A stretch of DNA of 48,228 bases from a virus. The position numbers and the translations under genes were made by a program. The stretch lies in IMG/VR virus record IMGVR_UViG_3300025117_000095, positions 1 to 48,228 of that record; one strand, 5' to 3'. Positions 6,590 through 13,333 of this stretch are shown one piece after another. The notes below the pieces were generated by a model. That model saw only the letters and a list, made by a program, of their open reading frames with translations. It ran no database searches and was not told the DNA's origin. Positions within the stretch are counted from its first letter, which is position 1. Each line of letters opens with the position of its first letter.

Positions 6590-7824
6590 ACCCCCAGGAC
6601 CGCACACGACTGATCATGCGATCCGGCCTCGACACGGCGTCGAAGATGCTGCTCATCGCGATCGCGGATTGCATGGACGAGCAGGGTCGAGGCTCTTGGG
6701 TCTCGGTCGAGGCTGGTCTGCAACAGATGACGAGCGCCGATCAGCGTACGCTCCAGCGGCGCATCGTTCGCGGCGAGACAGAAGGCTGGCTGAAGCGGCT
6801 GGGTACCAATGGGCAGCGGAGACGCGAGTGGGTGATCTACTGGTCGAAGCTCAAACCGCCAAAATCCAATCACGGTGACGCAGGTACCCCCGTCACAGTG
6901 ACGCAGGTAGAAGATGTCACAGTGACGCAGGTAGGAGATTCCACCCCCGTCACAGTGACGCCTCACCCCCGTCAGGGTGACGCAGGTACCCCCGTCACAG
7001 TGACGCCTCACCCCCGTCAGGGTGACGCACGATCCGACCATGATCCGACCATTGATCCGACCATGATCCAAACCCCCCTCAGCCCCCCCGACGGGGGGGT
7101 CGTGTGTGTGACCGGTCCTGAGGTGATTCGATCCCTCCCGGATGCCGACTCCGATGCCCTGCTCGAGGAGCTTCGAGCCCTCGCAGGCGCATCCGACGAG
7201 GTGACACGCACAGCGAAGAGACGCCTGAAAACAGCGTTAGAGGCTTACTCTCCCGACCAACTACGCATTGCTGCGCACTGCGTAGCGGCTGGCGGGGTGT
7301 CCGGCCTGTCTGACGAGGCGATCGAGTGTCTCCGTGGTGGATGGAGCTGGTTGAAAGGGAAGAACCTGGCGCGGCTCATGGGCGCGAAACCGAGGACGAG
7401 GAGGGTAAACCCAGTGGTGGCCATGGAGCTATGCGGCCCTTCGGAGGAGGTGATTGACGAGCAGGTGCGGGAATTCGAGGCAGAGGTAGCCAAGATGGCG
7501 GGGCACCGGACCGAGGAGGTCCTCGTCGAGTACCCCGCGGACGACATGGAACCGGTGGAGGAACCGGTGGAGGAACCGGTGGAACCGTCCGGCGGGCCGA
7601 CAGTCGCCGACCCTGCGGAACCTGCCCTCCAGGTCATCGACGGTGGGTCTGCGCCATCGCAGTTTCCGACGGGGGCCATCGGGAGGCCCATGATTCGGGA
7701 GGTGAAGATCGAGGATCCGAAAGACAAATTGCGGAGGATCCGCGGAAAGGTGGACGATGCAATCTTCGCGAGGCTCGCCAGGCAGGCGGGCTACACGCTC
7801 GCGGACCTGGAGGCCGCCCCTTGA
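6586..7824 (+). CDS. Replication initiator-like HTH protein containing the origin
   Basis: 412 aa; GTG start overlaps the previous stop. Residues 1-85 form a helix-turn-helix domain typical of phage replication proteins (RSGLDTASKMLLIAIADCMDE, then LQRRIVRGETEGWLKRLG). Residues 95-160 are a low-complexity repeat linker (PVTVTPHPRQGDAG units) encoded by the iterons. A helical middle follows, then an EPVEEPVEEPVE repeat and a basic C-terminal helix. Initiator with origin inside the gene is the lambda O plan. A separate helicase loader is not seen, so the C-terminus may recruit the host helicase; that is inferred. Confidence 0.75.
   Translation: MNPQDRTRLIMRSGLDTASKMLLIAIADCMDEQGRGSWVSVEAGLQQMTSADQRTLQRRIVRGETEGWLKRLGTNGQRRREWVIYWSKLKPPKSNHGDAGTPVTVTQVEDVTVTQVGDSTPVTVTPHPRQGDAGTPVTVTPHPRQGDARSDHDPTIDPTMIQTPLSPPDGGVVCVTGPEVIRSLPDADSDALLEELRALAGASDEVTRTAKRRLKTALEAYSPDQLRIAAHCVAAGGVSGLSDEAIECLRGGWSWLKGKNLARLMGAKPRTRRVNPVVAMELCGPSEEVIDEQVREFEAEVAKMAGHRTEEVLVEYPADDMEPVEEPVEEPVEPSGGPTVADPAEPALQVIDGGSAPSQFPTGAIGRPMIREVKIEDPKDKLRRIRGKVDDAIFARLARQAGYTLADLEAAP
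6875..7075 (+). repeat. Iterons and probable replication origin
   Basis: GTGACGC occurs seven times, at 6875, 6898, 6922, 6955, 6977, 7000 and 7022. Spacing is 22-24 bp except one 33-bp gap, so copies lie on one DNA face. Four copies sit in the perfect palindrome GTCACAGTGAC (6892, 6916, 6949, 6994). Directly downstream, GATCCGACCAT is repeated at 7031, 7042 and 7054, with a partial copy at 7065. Iterons followed by a second short-repeat block inside an initiator gene is typical of a lambda-type origin. Confidence 0.7.
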
Positions 7825-8282
7825 CCACCTCCCACGATGCGTCCGCGCTCATCGACTACGCCGAGGCCGAGGCCTACCTGGCCCGCCAGGCGGAGCGGGG
7901 CAGCATCACCTTCCGGTCCGCCCGACAGGCGCTTCTGTGGGCGTTCGAGCAATCCACCATCCGAGATTGCCCGAGAGCCCCCATCCTCGACTGCCAGCGG
8001 GACTACTCCGATGTGAAGGCCTCCGTGCCCATCCACGCCGGGCGGAACCAGGACCCCGATGAGGCCATGGTGGTGCTCATCACCATCCAGCGAGCATTCA
8101 ACGTCTTTGCCCGGGTGCAGCCGCACAAGGCCCGGGCCGTCGAAATGCTCTACCGGGACGGCCTCACGCAGGAGGAGGTCGCCCGCCGGTCGAATGTCAA
8201 CCAGGGGACGATTTCCCGATGGGTCGGCGACTGCGAAGTCGAGGTCGCCGAGACCCTGTGGATGGCGGGGATCGTGACGTGA
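7821..8282 (+). CDS. Sigma-r4-like HTH protein, possible late regulator
   Basis: 153 aa from a TTG start that overlaps the initiator's stop (TTGA), with GGAGG seven bases upstream. The C-terminal third (KARAVEMLYRDGLTQEEVARRSNVNQGTISRWVGDCEVEVAETL) is a sigma-70 region-4-like helix-turn-helix. It is the last gene of the rightward early operon, where phages often place late-gene activators or antiterminators. That role is inferred. It converges with the antirepressor gene, with only two bases between stops and no visible terminator. Confidence 0.65.
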   Translation: MTTSHDASALIDYAEAEAYLARQAERGSITFRSARQALLWAFEQSTIRDCPRAPILDCQRDYSDVKASVPIHAGRNQDPDEAMVVLITIQRAFNVFARVQPHKARAVEMLYRDGLTQEEVARRSNVNQGTISRWVGDCEVEVAETLWMAGIVT

Positions 8283-8284
8283 AC

Positions 8285-9328
8285 CTACACCTCGGCCCCG
8301 AACGGGTGCTTCTCCAGGTCGGTGATCAAGACCTCCAGCACGTCCAGGCTGGCGCTCGTCACCGTCGGGATCTTGCGGATGATGTCGAAGGTCTGTCGGA
8401 GGAGACGGACCGTCCGCGGGCTCGTCGGGAGCGGCCTGGGCGGGGGCGGCGGACCCACGGGCACCGGCAGGAGCCGGTAGTTCACGGTATCCACCTCGAA
8501 GGTGTCGATGAACTGGTCGCGACCCGAGCGCATCCGTCGATACCAGGGCTCCGGGATGACCTGGAAGTCCACCTTCTGTCCGTTCATGACCTGGTCGCGC
8601 AGGACCATCTTCCCGGCCTGGCCGGCGAGTGCGCTGTAGAACCGACCCTCCTGGAGGGTGTACGTCAGCAGGCCGTTCTCCTTGGCGATCTCCTTGAGGT
8701 CGATCGGCTTGAAGCTCGGCGCGAACCCAGAGCCCTTCGCGAGGCTCTCGGCGGCCGCCTTCTCCCACACGGCCTTCCAGTCGTCCGCCTCGGCCGGGTC
8801 CACGGGGCGCGGTACCAGGGCCGTGGTCGGCGCCTTGCCCTTCGGACCGGCGATGGCCTTCGGGGTCGCCTTGGGCGGGAGGGGTGGAACCTCGGCCCCC
8901 GGGACGGTGTAGCTCCCCGTGGCGCGGAGCTTGGGGAGGACCTCCGTGTCGAGCAGGTCTCGCAGGCGGATTCCCGCCGGCTTGCCCGTGAGGATCAGGA
9001 CGCGCCAGAGACCGGCCTCGGTGAGGAGGTGGATGGATCTCGCTCGACTGCCTACCGATTCGGTAGGCAGTACTGCCTTCAGGATGGCGAGATCCTTGCC
9101 CTCGATCAGGATCGCGCGGTCGCCATGAAGCTCGGCCTTCCATTCGCCCGTGCACTTCGAGACCAGCCGGCCGCCCTTCGCGGCGTATCCGATGGCCTTC
9201 CCGATCTCCTGGGTGATGACATAGGGCTGGCCCTTCCAGGTGAGGGCCGTGATGGCGTGCCCTTCGAACTGGGTGGTGACGATGGCCGTGGACGTGGTAG
9301 GATCGTGTCCGTCGTGGGATGTGGTCAT
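8285..9328 (-). CDS. BRO-N domain antirepressor-like protein
   Basis: 347 aa on the minus strand; ATG with GGAGG four bases upstream. The BRO/KilA-type N domain (about residues 18-145) reads FEGHAITALTWKGQPYVITQEIGKAIGY and ends LTEAGLWRVLILTGKPAGIRLRDLLDTEVLPKLRATGSY. A Pro-rich linker follows. The C-terminal domain (about 185-347) is not clearly KilA-C or ANT and I do not recognise it. Antirepressors of this type bind and inactivate phage repressors. Because the repressor shows no cleavage motif, this gene may drive induction. It is divergent from the HTH-HATPase gene. Confidence 0.75.
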   Translation of the reverse strand: MTTSHDGHDPTTSTAIVTTQFEGHAITALTWKGQPYVITQEIGKAIGYAAKGGRLVSKCTGEWKAELHGDRAILIEGKDLAILKAVLPTESVGSRARSIHLLTEAGLWRVLILTGKPAGIRLRDLLDTEVLPKLRATGSYTVPGAEVPPLPPKATPKAIAGPKGKAPTTALVPRPVDPAEADDWKAVWEKAAAESLAKGSGFAPSFKPIDLKEIAKENGLLTYTLQEGRFYSALAGQAGKMVLRDQVMNGQKVDFQVIPEPWYRRMRSGRDQFIDTFEVDTVNYRLLPVPVGPPPPPRPLPTSPRTVRLLRQTFDIIRKIPTVTSASLDVLEVLITDLEKHPFGAEV

Positions 9329-9423
9329 TGAGCCTCCGTTCTGCGACAGGCCCTCCGGAGGTTGTGACTCTGGGGGGCCATCCTTTTCTGGGGTACCCCG
9401 AGGATTCGGGGGTGCGTTTTCGT

Positions 9424-9475
9424 CACGCTTAACGAGAATACCGGCACTGGCCGTTTACGTCAAGCGTGGTAGGTT
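9424..9475 (+). promoter_or_regulatory. Inverted repeat and extended -10 before the HATPase gene
   Basis: CACGCTT (9424-9430) and AAGCGTG (9462-9468) are a perfect 7-bp inverted repeat 31 bases apart. TG-G-TAGGTT (9467-9475) is an extended -10 whose expected start of transcription is the A of the ATG at 9482, so the mRNA may be leaderless, as for lambda cI from PRM. No canonical -35 is visible. The only SD-like bases are AGG at 9471-9473. The repeat could be an operator for the encoded HTH. Confidence 0.45.
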
Positions 9476-9481
9476 CATCTT

Positions 9482-10576
9482 ATGGCACGTCCCCCGAACC
9501 GACCGAAGACCGCCCTGGGTGAAGCCCTCCAGCTTCGTCGTGGGAATTCGACTCAACCCGAGGCTGCCGCAGAGGTCGGGGTGTCGGCCGTGACCTTCTC
9601 CTACCTGGAACGAGGCCTTCACCGACCCACCGCCGACACCGCCCTCAAGCTCGCACGGTGGCTCGGGTGGAGCGTCGAACGGGTGATGGAAGCTGCGATA
9701 CAGGATTCTTCACCGACCGACACGGCAGCCCCATCGGCAGGTTTCTCGTTCACGACGCCCATCCAGCCCGGACTGGACGAAGACGCGGTGTGGAGGCAAC
9801 GGCTCGATGCAGTTCTTGGGGATCTCCCTCGCAACGTGCTCGACATCCTGCGCTACGGCTTCACGGAGATGTTCAACAACGCCGTTGAGCATTCCGGCGG
9901 AACAACGGTGACTGTCAGCATGATGAGAAAGGAAGGCCAGGTTCACCTGAACATTCGGGACGACGGTGTCGGCATCTTCCATCGCATCCGCGAGGCCTTC
10001 AACCTCGAGGATGACCATCACACGATCCTGGAGCTGTCCAAGGGGAAGCTCACGACGCGGCCTGAGAATCACACGGGGCAAGGCATTTTCTTCACCTCGC
10101 GGATGATGGATTTCTTCGCGATCCTGTCGGGCCGCACTTCCTTCGCCCGCCGCCGCGGGGGGAGGGACATCTGCCTGTTCGACCAGGACGAGGATGTGGC
10201 AGGAACGGCGATCTCGATGCGCCTCTCTGTGCATGCTGCACACACTTCGAAGGAAGTGTTCGACGAGTACAGCGACATTCACGGCGAGGAATATGGCTTC
10301 ATCAAGACCTACCTGCTCGTGGAGATCTGCCGTTACGGAGACCACGATCCTGTGTCGCGCTCGGAAGCGAAGCGGCTGGTCGCCAGACTGGAGGACTTCA
10401 GGAATGTGGTCCTCGACTTCTCGGGCATCTCGTGGATCGGTCAAGCTTTTGCCGACGAGGTCTTCCGGGTCTTCGTCTCTCGTCATCCCGATGTGGCTCT
10501 ACACGTTCTCGGCGCAAGCGCTGATGTCGTCAGGATGATTCGCGGAACTCGATGGGCGGGATTGATCGAGGATTAG
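9482..10576 (+). CDS. XRE HTH - HATPase - STAS-like (DUF4325) fusion regulator
   Basis: 364 aa. Residues 1-72 are an XRE helix-turn-helix ending in ARWLGWSVERVMEAA. Residues about 95-255 are a GHKL ATPase: N box E129/N132/N133/H137 (EMFNNAVEH), G1 DDGVGI (160-165) and G2 GQGIF (199-203). Residues about 285-364 read EAKRLVARLEDFRNVVLDFSG, then FADEVFRVF, like the DUF4325 STAS-like domain. HATPase plus STAS-like resembles an anti-sigma kinase joined to its own antagonist. Here a DNA-binding domain may be switched by ATP or phosphorylation. The HTH is paralogous to the gene at 29320-29565. Probably a lysogenic or stress-sensing regulator; target unknown. Confidence 0.8.
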   Translation: MARPPNRPKTALGEALQLRRGNSTQPEAAAEVGVSAVTFSYLERGLHRPTADTALKLARWLGWSVERVMEAAIQDSSPTDTAAPSAGFSFTTPIQPGLDEDAVWRQRLDAVLGDLPRNVLDILRYGFTEMFNNAVEHSGGTTVTVSMMRKEGQVHLNIRDDGVGIFHRIREAFNLEDDHHTILELSKGKLTTRPENHTGQGIFFTSRMMDFFAILSGRTSFARRRGGRDICLFDQDEDVAGTAISMRLSVHAAHTSKEVFDEYSDIHGEEYGFIKTYLLVEICRYGDHDPVSRSEAKRLVARLEDFRNVVLDFSGISWIGQAFADEVFRVFVSRHPDVALHVLGASADVVRMIRGTRWAGLIED

Positions 10577-10577
10577 C

Positions 10578-10655
10578 CGCTGGCTCGGGTGGTCGGTCGA
10601 ACGGATCATTGAGGCGGCGAGCGAACCAGCCCCTTCCCAAGAGGCGGGGGACTGA
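10578..10655 (+). pseudogene. Remnant 3' end of a second HTH gene
   Basis: Directly after the HATPase gene's stop, one frame reads RWLGWSVERIIEAAS and ends EAGD-stop. This is nearly identical to RWLGWSVERVMEAA at residues 59-72 of that gene and to RWLGWTMEQVVEAAA in 29320-29565. It has no start of its own. It looks like the original 3' end of an HTH gene, left when the HATPase-STAS segment was joined in. Confidence 0.7.
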
Positions 10656-10686
10656 GGTAGCCTCCCGAGTTCAACGGAGGCCTGCC

Positions 10687-10956
10687 ATGTTTCTGCCCCT
10701 TTTCCTCGTTGGCTGCATGTCGTTCCACCAGGTGGACGTCCAGCACGGTCATTCGCCGGACGACCCGCAGGACGAGATCTACCTTCAGGTCCAAACGAAG
10801 CTGGGTCCACTGACCATCTCGGAATGGCTGGTTTACTGTCGGCAGTTTTCTCCGGGACACCAGGAGGGATTCATGTGCTACCGCGTCATCAACTTGAACG
10901 ACGCTTGGCAGTTGAACCAGGACGGCGAGGTCGTAGACGAAATCCCGAGGCAGTAA
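10687..10956 (+). CDS. Small predicted lipoprotein
   Basis: 89 aa; GGAGG six bases before ATG 10687. The start MFLPLFLVGCMSF is a very short signal with lipobox L-V-G-C at 7-10, so a mature protein of about 80 residues would be lipidated at Cys10. The signal lacks the usual positive N-terminus, which lowers certainty. The mature part is hydrophilic, with QVDVQHGHSPDDPQDEIYL, then an aromatic middle (ISEWLVYCRQF). Placed between a regulator and the late operon, it may be a lysogenic conversion or superinfection-exclusion lipoprotein. Function inferred. Confidence 0.6.
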   Translation: MFLPLFLVGCMSFHQVDVQHGHSPDDPQDEIYLQVQTKLGPLTISEWLVYCRQFSPGHQEGFMCYRVINLNDAWQLNQDGEVVDEIPRQ

Positions 10957-11145
10957 CGCGCGAACCAGCCCGTCAGCCGACCGGGCATTTACAGCGCCAT
11001 CGCCGAGGTATCGGAGGACCATGCCATGGGTGTCAGGCACTCGACGGGTTCGGTGACCTCGACCACGCCGACCGTGCCCATGTCGCCCTCCACGCCGACT
11101 GTAGCACGGCGCGGGAGGCCGGACTGACGCCCCTCGAATCCTTCC

Positions 11146-11174
11146 TTGACGGCCATGCATAAAACCTGTAGGAT
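11146..11174 (+). promoter_or_regulatory. Late promoter upstream of terminase
   Basis: TTGACG (11146-11151), a 17-base spacer and TAGGAT (11169-11174) make a good sigma-70-type promoter reading into the terminase and the whole structural operon. Confidence 0.6.
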
Positions 11175-11214
11175 TTCCTTAACTTGGATAGTTGCGCACG
11201 AAGGTCCAAGCGCT

Positions 11215-11230
11215 CCCGGAATCTTCCGGG
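11215..11230 (+). promoter_or_regulatory. Leader hairpin 1
   Basis: CCCGGAA and TTCCGGG form a perfect 7-bp stem with a two-base loop, about 35 bases after the late start of transcription. It could be an antitermination or stability element. Confidence 0.35.
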
Positions 11231-11255
11231 CCTCATTGAAGAGACAGGTGCGCAG

Positions 11256-11277
11256 AGGGCCCCCGAACCGGGGCCCT
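11256..11277 (+). terminator. Leader hairpin 2, possible attenuator
   Basis: AGGGCCCC, a six-base loop and GGGGCCCT form a perfect 8-bp GC stem, followed by TTGGTGCTT rather than a clean T run. A weak terminator between the late promoter and terminase would suit control by the sigma-r4-like protein; this is inferred. Confidence 0.4.
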
Positions 11278-11308
11278 TGGTGCTTCAGGAGGTGCCGAGG
11301 AGGCCCCC

Positions 11309-11809
11309 ATGGCCAGCCCACCCTCGATGCGCGAGGCGGTCCTGGCCTGGATGCGGGAGACCGGGGCCACGGTGGCCGAGGCCGCCGAGAAGTTCGGGCA
11401 GAAGGCCTCTACGATCCGGCAGTGGCAGACACGAGACCGGCGGAATGCGACAAGCGGAAGCGACAACACTGTCACGCCTGTCGCGTCGCGTGTCGCGCCT
11501 CGCGCCCGCGGCAAGCCCTCTCTCGCCGACGTCCGACCGAATGACCGCGCGCGGATCCTCGGGTTCAAGGATCGGGTTTTAGATCACATTGATTCCGAGG
11601 ATGTGCTCAAGGACACCCGCAAGGTCCGCGACCTGGTGAGTGCCCTCGTCCAGCTCTCCAGCGCCATCTCCGACCTCCTCACCTTGGATGAACGCATGAA
11701 GGCCGTGGAGGCCGCCAGTGAACCTGGAACTGGCCCGGACGGTGGCGAAGATGCCGACCGGCGACTTCAAGAGGCGTTGGAAGGCGGCGACCCCCCAAGT
11801 CCGGAATGA
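11309..11809 (+). CDS. Terminase small subunit
   Basis: 166 aa with GAGGAGG before the ATG. The N-terminal helix-turn-helix (MREAVLAWMRETGATVAEAAEKFGQKASTIRQWQTRD, residues 7-43) fits packaging-site recognition. A flexible linker and a helical C-terminus (KVRDLVSALVQLSSAISDLLTLDERM) for oligomerisation follow. It overlaps the large-subunit gene by 92 bp. Call rests on the HTH plus position. Confidence 0.75.
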   Translation: MASPPSMREAVLAWMRETGATVAEAAEKFGQKASTIRQWQTRDRRNATSGSDNTVTPVASRVAPRARGKPSLADVRPNDRARILGFKDRVLDHIDSEDVLKDTRKVRDLVSALVQLSSAISDLLTLDERMKAVEAASEPGTGPDGGEDADRRLQEALEGGDPPSPE

Positions 11810-13331
11810 CCTCCTGCGTGCCCGTTTCCGTTTCGACCTGATGAGCTTCGCCCGGTATTGCTGGCCCGACCTGTTCGACCTCCCCTGGAACCCCTTCCAT
11901 CGCCAGGTCCTCGGAGAGCCCGATCCGCCAGCCAGGGAGCGTAGAGGTCGAATCATCCAGCGGGCCATCGCGGCTCCTCGTGGCATCGCGAAGACCACGA
12001 CGGCGAAGGCTCGCCTGGTGCATGCCCTGGTCTACGGCATCGACCGGGTTTCCATGGTGCTCTCGGCATCCCAGCCGCTGGCCCTCCAGATCTCCGACCA
12101 CATCCGCTCGATGTTCGCAGACACCGAGTCCCCTCTTGCACGGCTCTTCGGGCCCTTCGACATCGTGGGCGGCGTCGAGGCCTGGCGCGTTCGCCTCCCA
12201 GGCGGGCGTCTTGCAGGGCTGTTCGCACAGTCCTTCGGTACCCAGGTTCGAGGCACCAACCTCAACGGGAAGCGCCCCACCCGCATCCTCATCGACGATG
12301 GCGAGCGTCCGGACCGCGTCAGGAATCCCGAGCAGCGGGCGATCTGGCACCGGTTCCTGACCGACGACGTGCAGAAGGCCGGCCCCCGCGAGGGAGGCCT
12401 GGTCATCGAGTGGCTCGGCACGGTCCTCCACCCGGACGCCGTGCTCGCGCGGCTCCTGGTCAACCCCGCATGGGACGGCCAGAAGTGGCAGGCAATGGTT
12501 CGGTGGCCGTTCCACCAGGACCTCTGGGAGCAATGCCGGGAGATATGGGCGGATCTCACCCTGGGCAACGTCGAGGCTCGCCGTGAGGCGGCGCTCGCGT
12601 TCTACGCCGAGCACCAGGCGGAGATGGACGAAGGCGCCGAGGTCCTCGACCCCGTCGCTGAACCGCTGTTCAGGCTCTATGAGTACATCTGGAGTGATGG
12701 TTTAGGCTCGTTTCTTCGCGAAAAGCAGAACGAGCCCCGGGATCCGTCCGCCGCCATCTTCGACTCGTCGAAGTTCGCTCGATGCCGAGTCGAGCGACGC
12801 GGCGCCGAAGTCACCATCCACAACGCGAACGGGAATCAAGTCCGCCTCGCCGACTGCCGCGTCTTCGCCCGGTGGGACCCCGCCCTTGGCATTCCGGACG
12901 GCGACTTCGCGGCCATCGCTGTGCTGGCCCGGGACAGGGAGAGGTACACCTACGTCCTCGCCGTCTTGATGCGCAAGGTCAAGCCGAGCCTCCAGCTCCA
13001 ATCTCTCTGGACCTTAAGCGAGGCCTGGGGATTCAAGAGAGCCTCCCTGGAGTCCAACGGCTTCCAGGCGATGATCGACGACGAGTTCCGCAGGCAACGG
13101 GCCGAGCGGGAGAAGGCCGGGAAGTTTTACCAGCTCCAGGTCGATCTGGACGCGTCCACGGCGGACAAGGAAGAGCGCATCGCCGCCTTGGAGCCCCAGA
13201 TCACGAACCGATGGCTCCAGTTCGCCGATGACATTCCATCCGAAGTCTTCGGCCAGTTCGATTCCTTCCCCTCTGGGGACCATGACGACGGTCCGGACGC
13301 CATTGAGGGCGCCTTCGTGCGACTGAGGTAG
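11718..13331 (+). CDS. Terminase large subunit
   Basis: 537 aa from GTG 11718, inside the small-subunit gene. Walker A is APRGIAKT (86-93) and Walker B with the catalytic Glu is RILIDDGE. The C-terminal RNase H-like nuclease has an Asp in FARWDPALGIPDGDFAAIAVL, a middle acid in ASLESN, and final Asp residues in DHDDGPDAIEGA. It pumps DNA into the prohead and cuts concatemers. Circular permutation of the assembled genome would suit headful packaging. Confidence 0.92.
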   Translation: MNLELARTVAKMPTGDFKRRWKAATPQVRNDLLRARFRFDLMSFARYCWPDLFDLPWNPFHRQVLGEPDPPARERRGRIIQRAIAAPRGIAKTTTAKARLVHALVYGIDRVSMVLSASQPLALQISDHIRSMFADTESPLARLFGPFDIVGGVEAWRVRLPGGRLAGLFAQSFGTQVRGTNLNGKRPTRILIDDGERPDRVRNPEQRAIWHRFLTDDVQKAGPREGGLVIEWLGTVLHPDAVLARLLVNPAWDGQKWQAMVRWPFHQDLWEQCREIWADLTLGNVEARREAALAFYAEHQAEMDEGAEVLDPVAEPLFRLYEYIWSDGLGSFLREKQNEPRDPSAAIFDSSKFARCRVERRGAEVTIHNANGNQVRLADCRVFARWDPALGIPDGDFAAIAVLARDRERYTYVLAVLMRKVKPSLQLQSLWTLSEAWGFKRASLESNGFQAMIDDEFRRQRAEREKAGKFYQLQVDLDASTADKEERIAALEPQITNRWLQFADDIPSEVFGQFDSFPSGDHDDGPDAIEGAFVRLR

Positions 13332-13333
13332 AA

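Larger units (their letters stand above)
10957..11308. other. 352-bp gap without a convincing gene
   Basis: No supported gene. It holds the probable late promoter (11146-11174) and two hairpins (11215-11230, 11256-11277) upstream of the terminase. A minus-strand frame of 55 codons (from 11156) overlaps the promoter and has no good ribosome site, so I leave it out. Confidence 0.6.

Noticed and set aside
4923-6674. 583-codon open frame on the minus strand across the helicase region
   Set aside because: It lies opposite the helicase, which has all its motifs; the frame is rich in Arg/Pro/Gly, as expected from antisense of high-GC genes.
6875-7075. CRISPR array
   Set aside because: Repeats are short, lie within a coding frame and have no spacer-like unique segments; iterons explain them better.
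10989-11156. 55-codon minus-strand frame upstream of the terminase
   Set aside because: No clear ribosome site; overlaps the likely late promoter; sequence shows no domain.
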